Assembly (NCBI GenBank): GCA_941918925.1
Contig: OW799233.1
Span: 109,737,833 to 109,801,832, forward strand
DNA length: 64,000 nt
Direction of reading: 5' to 3'
From: Phyto melanocephala
Lineage: Eukaryota; Arthropoda; Insecta; Diptera; Rhinophoridae
Part shown: positions 11,765 to 23,221 of the stretch, piece after piece
Layout of the letters: each line of letters opens with the position of its first letter
Position numbering within the stretch: position 1 is the stretch's first letter
The notes under the pieces: model-generated
The model's database searches: none
Seen by the model: the letters and a program-made list of their open reading frames with translations, nothing else
What the model was told of the DNA's origin: nothing
Position numbers and translations under genes: made by a program

Positions 11765-12130
11765 AAGGGTGGTTAAATTTTAAGGGCGAAGTTGAATTTA
11801 AATAAAAAGCAAATTATTTAGGAAATTATTATTATTTCTTTTTATAATGATAATATTTGTATGGTTCAATTACGTATTTAACAAAATATCTGCCAAATGT
11901 GGACGAATTTGAACGATTATGTTGATCAAAAGAATTATGCACAAAATGCATTTTGACTTGAACGCCCATTTTTATAAAAAAAAACCTGAATAACTTTAAA
12001 GCGTTGCTCTTTCCAAGGATCAAATTGAGTAAGTTTGAGATTGAGAAATGTGAAGTGAAATGCAGAAAACAAATTTAAAGACTAAGTGTAGTTCACCTTC
12101 AACATTGGCCCTTAAAATTTAACCACCCTC
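11765..12130 (-). mobile_element. Mariner-derived MITE, internally deleted, in HINE copy 5
   Basis: 366 bp, TIR AAGGGTGGTTAAATTTTAAG, TA at 11763-11764 and 12131-12132. The middle (about 200 bp present in copies 2 and 4) is missing. Same insertion site as the other HINE-borne MITEs. Confidence 0.78.
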
Positions 12131-12275
12131 TACAAAGAAAGTGATACATATTTTATTATAAAGAGATTATTCCATAGCGATTAACAAAATAATAAATATT
12201 GTGCTTTAAATGTACACAAAATTGGTGGTGGGTATAAAAGATTCGGCACAGCCGAATATAGTGCTTTTACTTGTT

Positions 12276-12320
12276 TATATTGGAATTGGGTGCGAAGCCA
12301 GTATGATTTAATTAATCGAC
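12276..12320 (-). pseudogene. Mariner transposase, piece 2 of 3
   Basis: 45 bp isolated between two HINEs. The minus strand reads VD-LNHTGFAPNSNI, with one stop, which fits the segment around the third catalytic aspartate of mariner transposases (pattern IDxxxHPPYSPDLAPNDFFLF). It lies in register between piece 1 and piece 3. It is too short to assign on its own; the order of the flanking pieces supports it. Confidence 0.6.
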
Positions 12321-12959
12321 GTTTTTATACCCGCCACCAAAAAAATGGTGGGGGTATATTCATTTTGTCATTCCGTTTGTAACACATCGAAATATCCATT
12401 TTAGACCCCATAAAGTATATATATTCTGAATCAGGGTTTGATTTGATGACGATCTAGCTATGTCCGTCCGTCTGTCCGTCTGTCCGTCTGTCCGTCTGTT
12501 GAAAGCACGATAGAGGTCGCACCAAAAAAGCTAGGGGGCTCAAATTTTGCCAGAATCTTTCTTATAGACAAGGTTTGTTTGGTATTGAAAATGGGATAAA
12601 TCGGAATATTAGGAAGAGAGTTATAGCTCGTAAAGCAAGAATAGGTCGAAAAAACCGTGTCCTGCTAACATCGAATAAAATGGAATTGTGTCCAAACTGA
12701 TGAACGTAGAGTCATGAAACTTCGAATATATATTTCTCGAGTCAAAAGAATATTTCTCCCCAAAAATTGCTTAAATCTGTGCATTAGAAAAGGAGTTATA
12801 GGTCAAAATGTACGAAAATTTATACCGCTCAGTGTATATTTGAAGTTTAAAACGTAATAAAACTGACAAAACTATATGTACGGTTCTGAAATTTTGCAAA
12901 CATGGTTTTTTGGTCAAAGTCTTCGTTATAACGGAAAATAAATGTGCCACGCCCACTTT

Positions 12960-13850
12960 TTTTTTAAATTTTTATAAAAATATATTAGTCATATTCATTA
13001 GCATTTATTCATTGCAGATGGCGACATCTGTTGAAGGCGCCACTACATTTTGCAAACACTGAGGATGATGTCTTTGCTAAACATCACGTAGAACACTAGA
13101 TGACTCTAGTAACATTTTTTTGCACAAACTACAAAGGAATTTTATAGGGGTTTGTGAAAACGAAAATGACCGAAGTTTGTTGACAAAAATTAACTAGAGT
13201 AATGATTTGTGCCCAACTTAACATATAGTTGTACACACAGTCTTATGAGGTTTAAGATTTAAAAATATTAAAAAAAAATGTGCATCAGTAGATTTAAAAT
13301 AAGTATTTGAATATTTAAAATACATATTTTAACAAATTTTTTTTTATCTATCTATTTTTTTGTAAAGGGTGGTTAAATTTTAAGGGCCACAGGGTGATTC
13401 AAAATAGACATGCTCAGCATTTTGCTAAAACAGGAAATTTATTAGTAAGATTTTGATTTTTAAAGTTCTATAACATTTTACTTTTAGAAGATTTTCAAAC
13501 GAAATAAGTTTTGTATAATTTTAAAATTTGTTAGCCATTAATACATGAAAATAAATTGTTTATAATGTTTAGAAATAATTTTTTTTTTATCTTTAGGTCT
13601 AAATTTTCCTAAATTCCTTTTTTTAATACACCATGACTTCTAGAAAACATAAGATAACAAAAAGAAATTAGCACCATTTAGTAGATAAAACTCTCCTCTA
13701 TACCCCTATACCCCATTTTATACCCGTTACGATCCGACCGTGATCAGCAGACCAATTTTTGTGACACAAGGTCAAATATTTTTTGCAAAATTTTAGTAAA
13801 AGAGCTAAACAAATTTTTTTGTAATGTGTTTTTTTGAAGTATTTGAGTTT
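12960..13850 (+). repeat. Non-HINE cargo segment of the composite element, copy A
   Basis: Starts near AAATTTTTATAAAAATATAT and includes GCAGATGGCGACATCTGTTG. At 13366-13392 there is a lone MITE terminus (AAGGGTGGTTAAATTTTAAG) without its partner. The segment continues to ATACCCGTTACGATCCGACC and a GTGACACAAGGTC motif. No coding region is recognised. The matching segment in the second composite is at 24600-25485. Confidence 0.7.
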
Positions 13851-14744
13851 TTATATCCGCCACCAAAAAAATGGTATGTATATTCTTAATCGGGGTTTTA
13901 TTTGATGACGATCTAGCTATGTCCGTCCGTCTGTCCGTCTGTTAAAAGCACGATAGAGGTCCCATCGAAAAAGCTAGAGGGTTCAAATTTTGCCAGAATA
14001 TGTCTTATACACAAGGTTTGTTTGGAATAGAAAATTGGCTACATCGGAGTATAAGGAAGAAAGAAAAATTGCCTAAATGCATGTATTAGGAAGGGAGTTA
14101 GAGATCAAAATGTACGAAAATTTATACCGCGCAGTGTATTTTCCAATATGTTAAAAATTTTAAACCTAATAAGAGTGACAAATTTAGATCTACGATTCTG
14201 AAATTTTGCAGGAATTGCTTTTTGGTCAAAGGCTTTCTTCTGATGAAAAATAAATGTGACACGCCAACAACAACGTTCCCATACAACGTTTTCTCTCAAA
14301 TTCTTATAATTTCTCTATAAATCGAATAATAAAGGACTTTATTGAATTATCTAAGTTGTATTTATTAGCATAAATAACTTCGACACACCTACTATAACGC
14401 TCACTTTCCACGTTATTTACTGTTAATGAAATTTAAATTTATAAAACCGACAAAATTAGAGGTATGATGATAAAATTTGCTACGGAAATCCTTCTAGTCA
14501 ATGTTATTGTTATGCCAGAAAATTTAAGTGACACGCACACTCTTACGCCCACATCCTATATAATGCTTTATTTCAAATTCATATAATTTCTCAATGAATA
14601 AATATTTTGGAAGAATTACGGACTATATTGAAATATCTAAGTTGTATTTATTAGCAGAAATTTTATTGACACGCTTACTTTAACGCCCATTTTCACTGAA
14701 ACACTTAATTTACGAAAACATTTTACCAGCATATCCAAGTTATA

Positions 14745-15229
14745 AAGGGTGGTTAAATTTTAAGGGCCGATGTTGATTTTGAATAAAACACAAATTATTT
14801 AGGAAATTATTATCATTTCTTTTTTAATGATAATATTTGTATGGTTCAATTATGTATGGAACAAAATATCGGCCAAATGGCCCCGCGACCTCAACGGCAC
14901 ACCTCGATCCGATAGTCCAAATTTTAAATAACATTGCTGATGCTCAATTGTTTGGCACGATGATGAGTCGAAGTTGACTGTTTTTTTTGCCACACTATCG
15001 CGATAAACAGCAATGCTTCTCATTTAACGAATTTAGAAGGCATTCATAGATGTTCTAACATTTTATACAGACCTGGGGCCGAATTACGGCATTCGATATC
15101 GATCGAAATTTTACTCGAACGATCGAGTATGCTTTAGGTATATAGATTCTAATAAGAGTTTTCAAATTTCGATCACGTTCGAGTGTCGTAATTCGGCCTT
15201 TGTTTTAAATTTAAAATTTAACCATCCTC
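14745..15229 (-). mobile_element. Mariner-derived MITE with a nested small TIR element (composite copy A)
   Basis: TIRs AAGGGTGGTTAAATTTTAAG and AATTTAACCATCCTC; TA at 14743-14744 and 15230-15231. The region from about 15077 on is replaced by a small TIR element, and the N-terminal transposase fragment seen in other copies is lost. Confidence 0.78.
15077..15198. mobile_element. Small TIR element (GGCCGAATTACG ends), copy A
   Basis: About 122 bp with inverted ends GGCCGAATTACGGCATTCGA on the left and, on the reverse complement of the right, GGCCGAATTACGACACTCGA; a further GATCGAAATTT is shared inward. No clear TSD. It lies within the MITE and is present at the same place in the second composite (26686-26812), so it predates the composite's duplication. 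Confidence 0.7.
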
Positions 15230-15373
15230 TACAAAGAAAGAGATGTATATTTTATTATAAAGAGATTATTCCAAGCGATTAACAAAATAATAATTATTGT
15301 GCTTTAAATGTACACAAAATTGGTGGTGGGTATAAAAGATTCGGCACAGCCGAATATAGTGCTCTTACTTGTT

Positions 15374-16150
15374 AGTGCTAAAAAAGTCCCTTGTCTGAGC
15401 CGATGTGTGCAAACTCGCATTGTCCTGTTGGAGAATAATCTGCCATTGGCGGTTAGTTTTTATTATTTAGCCGAAGACTTATGCCAAAGAAATGGATTTG
15501 TGTAATTCATCATTCACCGTTGTATGTTGCACCAATGGTACGATTAAGGCAAGTCTAGTTAAAAAAAACTGCCGACCGTTTGCTTCGATGTACTTTAAGC
15601 TCGAATGAATTTTGTAGGATTTTGCTCGTTAAAGAAGACACATACTTCCAACTGCTGTTAACTTTCCAGCTCACACACGTAGATTCGCGTTTCTTAATCT
15701 GTCACACACATTTTTTTTTAATCAGCGCGATTGTATTTCTTTTAGCATTTCTTGTGACCAATTGACATGAAGCATTTTTTGAGAGATTAAGAATTGTGTA
15801 GGATTATCAGCTAAATGTTTATGCAATATTGAATCTATGCTGATCCCACTCGAAAGTCACCTCAGTCTCACGATAATTAACATGACGATCTTGCAGTATC
15901 ATTTCACACATCACACATCACAGCATCAATGTTTTTCGGGACAACCGATTTGGACGACGAGCTTCACGAAACTCTTCGTTGAGCGAACTACGTCTAAGAT
16001 TTAATTCAGTTATCCTGCGATAAACACTGATGGTGCTTTATTGCTTAAAACTGAATTGAGTTCATCAATGCACTGTTGTTGACTTAATCCACGTCGAAAA
16101 TTGAAAAAAACAAAAGTAATAGCACGAAAATGTTTACGACTTGTTTTCAT
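15374..16150 (-). pseudogene. Mariner transposase, piece 1 of 3 (N-terminus to second catalytic region)
   Basis: Start codon candidate at 16148-16150 gives MKTSRKHFRAITF, then NFRRGLSQQQCIDELNSVLS, typical of the N-terminal DNA-binding part of a mariner subfamily. Farther on, across several frameshifts and stops, are SLNEEFREAR, ILHKHLA, VNWSQEMLKE and finally IILQQDNASLHTSAQTRDFF near 15374-15440, the HDNAxxHT-type motif around the second catalytic aspartate. Reading stops where composite A is inserted; piece 2 continues on its far side. Full transposase would be about 345 codons. Inactive. Confidence 0.8.
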
Positions 16151-16310
16151 TTTGTTTGGATGACATGAAATTTTCAAGTTACTGTGAACAACACAAATAG
16201 CGTTCAAATTTCAAAACATTCCGAGTACGCGTATTGTCAAAAATGTCATACTGTACTGTAGTAACATCAGTTGCCAGATTGCAGCACTGGGGTAGCGCAA
16301 TTCCGAAATA
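16151..16310 (-). other. Probable 5' untranslated end of the mariner
   Basis: Sequence upstream of the mariner start codon, including TACAGTACAGTATGACATTT on the minus strand. A terminal inverted repeat is expected here, but I could not match one convincingly with the other end near 10400-10490. Confidence 0.35.
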
Positions 16311-18385
16311 TAAAAAGCAAGATTCGTAGCAGGTTTTTTTCGGCGGGTACCATAAAATATGGTTTTTAAGCGCATTGCATGTGGAGGTGTATGTGTAACT
16401 TTTATTTAAAAAATATTCTTCCCACGCTTAGCAAGTGACCTTATAATTATTTCTTCAAAATTCCATATTTTCGTGTCTAATAAAAATGAAAACCTAAATT
16501 AAATATGAGAAGAAGGATTGTTAACTATAACTTAAAATCAGTAGCTTTTAAGGACAAATTTTTGCCTTATTTTTAAAACTCACGTCAATTTCATATAAAA
16601 GCGAAAAAAGTCACATTAAAAAAACAATTTTGTCTGTTTCATTAATTTGTTTAATTAATAAACGATCAAAATTATATTTCGCCTAGTAATTATGTTTCTT
16701 TAAACGTAAGCTATGGCCTTTGTCAATTGATATAAGTACTTATGGCGAAACTGATACTTAGTTAAAGGCATTAAGTTATAATAAAACATTTGTTAGACGC
16801 TTCCTATAGTAAAACATGTTTTCACATCCTGCTCGCCTGTTTGAGTAGATTGGTGTTGTGTGAGCGTTAAATTTTGTTATTACGATTTAATAAAATCACA
16901 TGGCAAGTCTGTAATTTTTGTAGCACATAAATCTAAATCACTTAATAATGTCAACAATAAAAAAAACGTCACTACAAATAGATAGATAAATTTTTTTGCG
17001 ATTGTATATAAGTAGGTGTGGGTATATCAAACAAACGACAGTTCATCTTTTATTTGCGTTATAACATAATTTCTTTATATTTATTTAGTTGTTATTTTTA
17101 TCTAGTATTATTTCATTTTTTTTATTTATTAATTTTGTAGGAAGCTAGATTTATGTCGCTAACTTTAACCACACACATATAAAAAGAGATAAAACCAACT
17201 TTTATGTTTTTACAAGCGAAAGATAAAATCATATTTGTTTTAATAGAAAGTAGGACAATTTCAAAACAGGATTCTTATGGTTGAGCGATAAATTAGTTTT
17301 CAAATAATGTGTGTTGATTAGGATGCTCTTAACGTGTGCGAGGTGTTCACCCAGTGGTAATATAACTGCTTCAGCTCTCATATACGATCAAGGCTCAAAC
17401 ATTATCTTAATGATCATGATAAAGCTAATTGCATGTAAGTTAGCTGCCAAATTTAAAACTGCCAAATTAAAAACTGATCTGTCTAATACAGGTTCTAGCT
17501 TCCTTTTAAGGTTTACTTTTCGTCTACCTATTATATTATTATATTAACATTTAGTCTGACTTATATTTAATGCCGGAATAGCAATAACATTTGTATGCAA
17601 ATAATTTATTTTTATTTTGTGGTGTAGGGTATAATATATTTTGTTTGACTAACAACAACTTTACAATTAAATCACAATTCCTTTAAGATATAAAATTGAA
17701 AAAATAGGGATTAAAATTACTTATTATTAAACTTAAACACTTTACACCTAAAATTATTGGCTGCTGCTTGAATGCCATCTTACAGCTACTTTAAACTCTA
17801 ATATGATATTTCCCGTGTTTTAATAACCTTTTCGTCAGTCGTCCTCTTTCCTATAGTTAAGTTAATGCATCGAACAGAATAGAGTCTATTGTGTCGTTAG
17901 TCTCCAGAATGTTGCTATGATTATTAACTCCTACTGATCCTAGTAATGCGATCAGGACCCAATCCCACATAGCTTTTTAGTTCTTAAAATTGCCTTTTTA
18001 ATTTTTTCCTTGTTTTTCTTTGCTCTTTGTTTAATTTAAAAATTTTTTTATTCAAAAGAAGTAAGAACGCCGATTTTTGTATACCCTCCACACAGTTTGT
18101 ACTCTCAAATAACTTACAATTTTATGTTGCAACGGTGACTAAAATTCGTTTAGGAAATTGATAATTTACACTTTTTATTAATTTTTTTTAGTTTATGTCT
18201 TCCCCAATGTGTTCGGCGGTAATTGACCTATTCAACCAAGATTTTCCGCAGATGTTGCAAAAAGGAACATATCGTCATTGCTCTAACAAATTCCGGTACA
18301 TGTTTTTTACTGAGTTTTCAGGAGAGCAAAAAAGCTTTTTATTTTCTTACTTTTCAGTAGGAAACTTACGCATACTGACTATTGT
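16311..18385. other. Unassigned AT-rich DNA
   Basis: No gene or clear repeat recognised. Open frames at 17311-17547 and 18195-18404 have no recognisable domains and lack convincing start or splice context. Around 18055-18100, GTAAGAACGCC...TATACCCTCCACACAG looks like a decayed family-2 HINE 3' end on the minus strand. Confidence 0.5.
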
Positions 18386-18810
18386 TATACCCTGCACACA
18401 GTGAAAAAGGGTATATATAGGTTTGTCATTCCAAGTGAAATTTCTACAATTTTCATTTCCGACCCCATAAAGTATATATTTTCTGAAAGCTTGTAAAAAG
18501 GGGAGTCGATTAAGCTCTGTCAGTCTGTCCGCCTGTCCGTCTGTCCGTGTGTATGTTGAAATCAACTTTTTGAAGCCCCCCGACATCGCTTGGACTTCGG
18601 GTGAGGTACTAAAATATCAGAAATATTCGGGAGTAGATCGGTATTGAAAATCAGAAACATCGGTACATAAACAACTGAGATATGAGCAAAAACCCACGAC
18701 CACCTCGATTTTTTTCACAGAAACAACATTACAACAACAACATACATACATACATGCAAACGTGTATACTTGTTAGAGAAAACGTGGCATCGAATCCCAG
18801 CTGAGCCAAA

Positions 18811-19037
18811 AAAAATTTTTTTTAATTTTTTTTTTTTTTTTTTATTTTTTATTTAATATGTATATTATTTATATTTTTATTATTTTTTTTTTTAATATTT
18901 TTTTTATTTTTTTTTGTTTTATATATATTATATACATAATAATTTTTTTTTTTAACTTTTTTTAAAATTTTTTTTTTAAATTTTTTTAAATATTGTGTAA
19001 ATTTCTTCGATCTTTTCATATTGATATATTGTTTTTT
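18811..19037. repeat. A/T-only low-complexity tract of family-2 HINE
   Basis: Runs of T interrupted by A, with almost no G or C. The 69-codon lysine/isoleucine/asparagine frame on the minus strand (18849-19058) is an artefact of this composition. Equivalent tracts occur at 49360-49620, 55000-55215, 56690-56930 and 62158-62390. Confidence 0.85.
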
Positions 19038-19242
19038 TTTCTTCGAGCTAAAGATCACTTTTTTTTATAAAAATTATTATTTTATTCCGATATTTCGCTA
19101 CCACATTGGGTAGCTTCTTTTTAAAAAAAATTTGTTTTTACACAATTTTTATATATTAATTGTTAATTGTTATAAATTGTAAAAAACTTTCGGAATAAAA
19201 TAATAATTTTTATAAAAAAAAGTGATCTTTAGCTCGAAGAAA
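19038..19242. mobile_element. Perfect foldback (53-bp arms)
   Basis: Left arm 19038-19090 and right arm 19190-19242 are exact reverse complements over 53 bp, separated by 99 bp. The arms begin CTTCGAGCTAAAGATCAC from the outside. The spacer contains TATTTCGCTACCACATTGGG. Related diverged pieces with ATTTCGCTACC...GGGTAGC occur at about 37680-37790 and 40310-40340, so it belongs to a dispersed family. It lies in the T-rich tract of family-2 HINE copy 1; no TSD can be read in that context. Confidence 0.85.
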
Positions 19243-19562
19243 TAAAAGCAATATTTAAATTTTTTTTTAATTTTTTTTTTGTTTTTTTAACACACATACG
19301 TGAATTTATAATTTTATAATGGGACGTTTTTCTATATGTATGTTTTTATATGTATGTACGTATTTCATATGGGATCAATGGTGACACAAACCACTGTTAT
19401 TGCATGACTACATGTTGTGAAGGGTATATAAGATTCGGCACGGCCGAATATAGCGCTCTTACTTGTTTATTTCTGAAATAATCAAGATATCCTTAAACTG
19501 TTTGATGGATAGATGCATGACCAATAATGGTTCAAATAGAGCAATAATTTTATTTTTTTTTT

Positions 19563-19974
19563 AATTGTCACATAACCGAATTTGTCAGGGCAGCGACGAT
19601 ATCTTATATATAAACAGCAAAATGTTAAGTTTTATAGCAGCTGAATCGGAATTATTTTTGTATCGAAAATAGAGGTAATCGAGTTAATTCACTTATATGT
19701 TTGCCTGTAAAGTGCACACATAACTGATTTTCAATAGCAAAATACCTGAAACCATATCTTATAAATTAGTAACGTACAAGAGTCTGAAATATGCGTGGTG
19801 GCTTAAAAAAAGTTGATTTCAACATTCACACGGAAATTAAATCAATTCTTTTATTTTTAAGCAGCCACATAATATAAACTTTAGAGACTCTAAAATAAAT
19901 ATCGTACAAATTACAAATAGAATTACGAACTCATATATCGTCGCTGCTCTGACGTGATGGGTTATATGACAATT
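19563..19974. mobile_element. TIR element of about 412 bp
   Basis: The ends are inverted: AATTGTCACATAACC...GTCAGGGCAGCGACGATAT on the left, and on the reverse complement of the right AATTGTCATATAACC...GTCAGAGCAGCGACGATAT, about 41 bp with a few mismatches. The interior includes a scrap of family-2 HINE on the minus strand (AAAGTTGATTTCAACATTCA near 19808). No protein coding and no clear TSD. Confidence 0.72.
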
Positions 19975-21114
19975 GTTTTATTTTTTATTTCACTATTTGT
20001 GAAGGGTATAAAAATAGTAGATAATATTTTTTTTTTTTTCATATTCATAAATTTCTTTATCTAGTATAATTTTTTTAATTTTTTGGCTGTTTGTATGTCC
20101 GTCTTTCTGCCTGCTCCTGCGATCTCGTTTGTTTTTAAAGATACTAAATGGACTTAAAAAAAAATGGTATAAAGCTGTCTTGATATCTGGCTGATAAGAA
20201 ATAAATGCATATCTATAATTCCATGTTAAATCAAATTTATGGACCTTACCTTCTCCGAATTTTGTGATTTTTTGTACAAATATAGTTTATTATAGAGTTA
20301 AGAATAATTCGAAGTTTTAGGTTAGAACTCATATGGTTTTGAAAATCGGGAAAGACTATCATTTTTGAAAAAGTGTTATAGGTATGTACTTCGCATTTTA
20401 AAGGATATCAGGTTGCTTTTGACCTGATATGCAAAGTGTTTCTTTTTTGGTCAAAGGTAATTTTTCATGGCTTTAAAGTCTGGAGGCTATATTATAGAAA
20501 GTGACATTTCTGAAAGTTTAATTCACCACAGCTGAAACAAATTTCAAAGTAGCATGCTCCTTGGATCCATAAATATAAATCTGTAATACTTTTCTAGATT
20601 TTTTCGATTTTAAGACCTAAAATTTTTGGATCCAGATGAGTCATTGAATTAAAACTGCGAATTTTTCCTAGTTCTGTGGTACGCTCTTTACTTTCATAAA
20701 TTTGGCAAATTTAGAAACAGTCAAACACAGAAACTTATACGACAGAAGAAAGAATATTAGAGAAATTTGCTTTAACAACAAGTGTTGTGTCGGTCACACA
20801 AGATCTATTTCAAATGAACGAATCATTATAATAAAAGATATGAATTAGATCGTGCTTTTTTGTTCGCACCATAAAACATTTATTTTTCATAGTCTTTCGT
20901 TCACATTTTGCACTTTTAATGTTTCACACATTTCTGTCAGCCAACAATGCATGTGTAGATCGATGTTGCCATAATGCTAGCTACCACAAGCTACATACGA
21001 AAAAATATTTGTAAATACATTGACAACATTGATAGCAAAATATTTAAAAAAAAATTTTATTAAATTTACTTGAATTTGTAATAGGAAATTTTCTCTTTAT
21101 TTTTTTTTATTTGC
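19975..21114. other. Unassigned, possibly decayed HINE at the left edge
   Basis: GTGAAGGGTATAAAAATAG near 20000 and TGTATGTCCGTCTTTCTGCC near 20092 look like scraps of a HINE. The rest (20150-21114) shows no recognised feature. Confidence 0.4.
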
Positions 21115-21665
21115 TCTAATATATAAAATTCTCGTATGGCGGTGTTTGTGATTTTTATGAAAGTTTTAGTGTATTTTGGGAGGATCTGTAAATCGGTCAA
21201 CATCTATTTTCCATAATCCACAACGCCACGCCTTTTCTCAAGGCAACTTCGGTAGGCCAGACTGCTGGACCAATCCACTTCAAATGTTCACATAATGTTA
21301 CTTAGACTCTGATATGATACTTTCTTCACCACGCCTACTTTAACGCCCACTTTTTTTAATTATATACTTGCATTGATATAGTTTTTAGTATTTTTCTTCA
21401 AATTGTACACAATTTATAGTCCAGTCAATGCTGAAATTAACGTTTGAGAATCGGTCAACATTTATTTTTAATACTCTTAAATATTTAGGGTGACTCATCC
21501 CAAGGGACAATTTATGTCTCACCTAAATAACGTAACTTCGATGAAATTTTAAACTTAAATAGATCTGCGTACCGTAGAGCACGTATGAATTACGTTTTTT
21601 AATTGTAAAAAAATATTTCCTAAAAATATTTTATATGACAAAACAACTTTTGCTGGGTCAGCTAG
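21115..21665 (+). mobile_element. Helitron-like repeat (TC...CTAG|T), 551 bp
   Basis: Begins TCTAATATATAAAATTCTCG and ends GCTGGGTCAGCTAG followed by T, the terminus pattern of non-autonomous Helitrons in insects, without a TSD. It contains ACGCCTACTTTAACGCCCAC as a motif shared with HINEs. Not coding. Class is inferred from termini alone; a second, shorter repeat of the same design is at 35099-35412. Confidence 0.5.
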
Positions 21666-23221
21666 TTTGTCTATAAAACCAGAATAATTTTCCGTTTAAA
21701 CAGTTCAAAACCCCTGCCTTAGAGTGCTAAATCACTTTGTAGCTCGTTAGATGGTAACATAAAGAAAGTGTTGGAAAAATAACTAATATTTTTTTTTTAA
21801 GTTGCTTGTTCATTCTGACTTCCCATAAATCGTGCTTGTAATAACAAAATGGAAACAAACTATCGAATGCCAAAACAATGCAAAATATTTATAAAAATGT
21901 CAGACATGGTACGGCCTGAAAGGCTTGTTCAAGTAAATACTTACAACAAAAACAAAAACAAAAAAACAAAAAAATCATATATAAAAAATGAATTGAAACA
22001 TCACTAGACCATAGTTTATATTTCTGGGGATCTAATGAGAAAATAAAACCGCATTACAGCATAAACCTATAATCATAAAAACAAATACGAAAACAAAATT
22101 CCAAATGAAAATACAAAATAAAAAGGATATTAAGGATTAACTACAAATACAAAGTCCTTAAGACTTACTTTCTGCTTTTGTATGTATTACGATTATGGTT
22201 TTATGGACACATTCATAGTAATAAAGGGACGATTCGTACAATACTCAGACTAACACTCACGCACACAGTAACAATATATCAAACCGTCTTCCACAATACT
22301 TAAGTGGTGAAATACATATAAAACTTAATATTGACAAAAAAATTATGTGATAATTTAAAAAGAAATAAATAAAAAAAATAATTTAAATATTTGTTTTAAA
22401 ATAAAGGATATAAATCTTATAACAAAAAAGTATTTTCTTTATTCTTTGTGTTTTGTTTCATTGTAAAAAAGGACCCTGTTAAATTAAGGTTCGACTTTGG
22501 GACCACTACATTTATATACACACACATACACAAAAATTATTTAATTGGAAAGTTGTTTATCAAGACGAAAAGTTCTATGATTAAATTATTGATTTATTTT
22601 GTGAAATTATCAATTACTTAAATAAGAACAAAATTTGAAATGTCCTGCTATTTCAAAGAAAAGACTGATAACTAAAAAATAGTTGTTTTTAATTAATTTT
22701 AAATATATAGAAAACTTTGCTGAATTAGGAGCTAATTTTTTTTTAATTTTCTAATATTTTATGAGAAAAATTAGAAAATTTATTTACAATTTCCTAAAAA
22801 GAGATGGTTTTTATGAGCAATGTTCCATCTTCGAAAAAAATACATTTAAGTTACTTTGTTTCGGAAAACAGTAAAGCTATTAGTTTAAAAATTTGTTTTA
22901 TATTATGCACCATTAAGGAGACACAAATTACAGTAATAATAAATTGCTCTTTTTTAGTAATTTTTTTTCTAAAATACTATTTGGGAAACATACTTTGTGG
23001 CTCATTTGAATGGGTTCAATATAATTAATGACAAGCGGTTAATATTATTTTTATGAATATTGATATATTGTAAAAGACTTTTTGTAACATTTTAACACAG
23101 ATGTAAGGCTGAATATAACTTCCTTTATTTGATATAACTTCAAAAATGAGATTTAGAAGGAAGTCAAGCACAACTTTTTCAATCAATCAAATAAAAGCTT
23201 CTTTCATTACACAACGACTTA
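21666..23221. other. Unassigned AT-rich DNA
   Basis: No gene recognised. A 74-codon frame (22804-23028) has hydrophobic stretches but no recognisable family and no clear context. AT-rich with scattered A and T runs. Confidence 0.5.

Larger units (their letters stand above)
10628..12275 (+). mobile_element. Family-1 HINE, copy 5, 5'-truncated, inside the mariner gene
   Basis: Begins inside the tandem repeats (ACACTTTTACGCCCACC) and lacks the 5' palindrome and GTCC microsatellite. It ends with the hairpin (about 12239-12255) and GTGCTTTTACTTGTT. It carries a shortened MITE at 11765-12130. It lies between pieces 2 and 3 of a mariner transposase gene on the opposite strand. Loss of the HINE 5' end and of part of the mariner at the same junction points to one deletion. 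Confidence 0.85.
12321..15373 (+). mobile_element. Composite family-1 HINE (two HINEs flanking an 890-bp insert), copy A
   Basis: Outer boundaries are a normal HINE 5' end (TTTTTATACCCGCCACC at 12321) and a normal HINE 3' end (hairpin about 15340-15356, CTCTTACTTGTT). Inside are a truncated HINE (12321-12960), about 890 bp of unrelated DNA (12960-13850), then a second HINE with a shortened 5' end from about 13850, carrying a MITE. The whole 3-kb order recurs at 23976-26988, so it moved as one unit using the outermost ends. It is inserted between pieces 1 and 2 of a mariner gene. Confidence 0.85.
18386..19468 (+). mobile_element. Family-2 HINE, copy 1
   Basis: Starts TTATACCCTGCACACAGTG with the short palindrome around ACACAGTG, then the GACCCCATAAAGTATATATT core and the GTCTGTCC microsatellite (about 18520-18550), TGAAATCAACTTTTTGAAGC, ACATACATACATGCAAACG, and a long A/T-only tract. 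It ends GTGAAGGGTATATAAGATTC, hairpin (loop ACG) and CGCTCTTACTTGTTT. The family differs from family 1 in its ends and in having the A/T tract instead of GCCCAC repeats. A foldback element sits inside (19038-19242). Confidence 0.87.

Noticed and set aside
16151..16310. Terminal inverted repeat of the split mariner
   Set aside because: A candidate end (TACAGTACAGTATGAC) was examined, but no convincing partner was found near 10400-10490.
18849..19058. 69-codon Lys/Asn/Ile-rich frame on the minus strand
   Set aside because: Produced by the T-only tract of a family-2 HINE.
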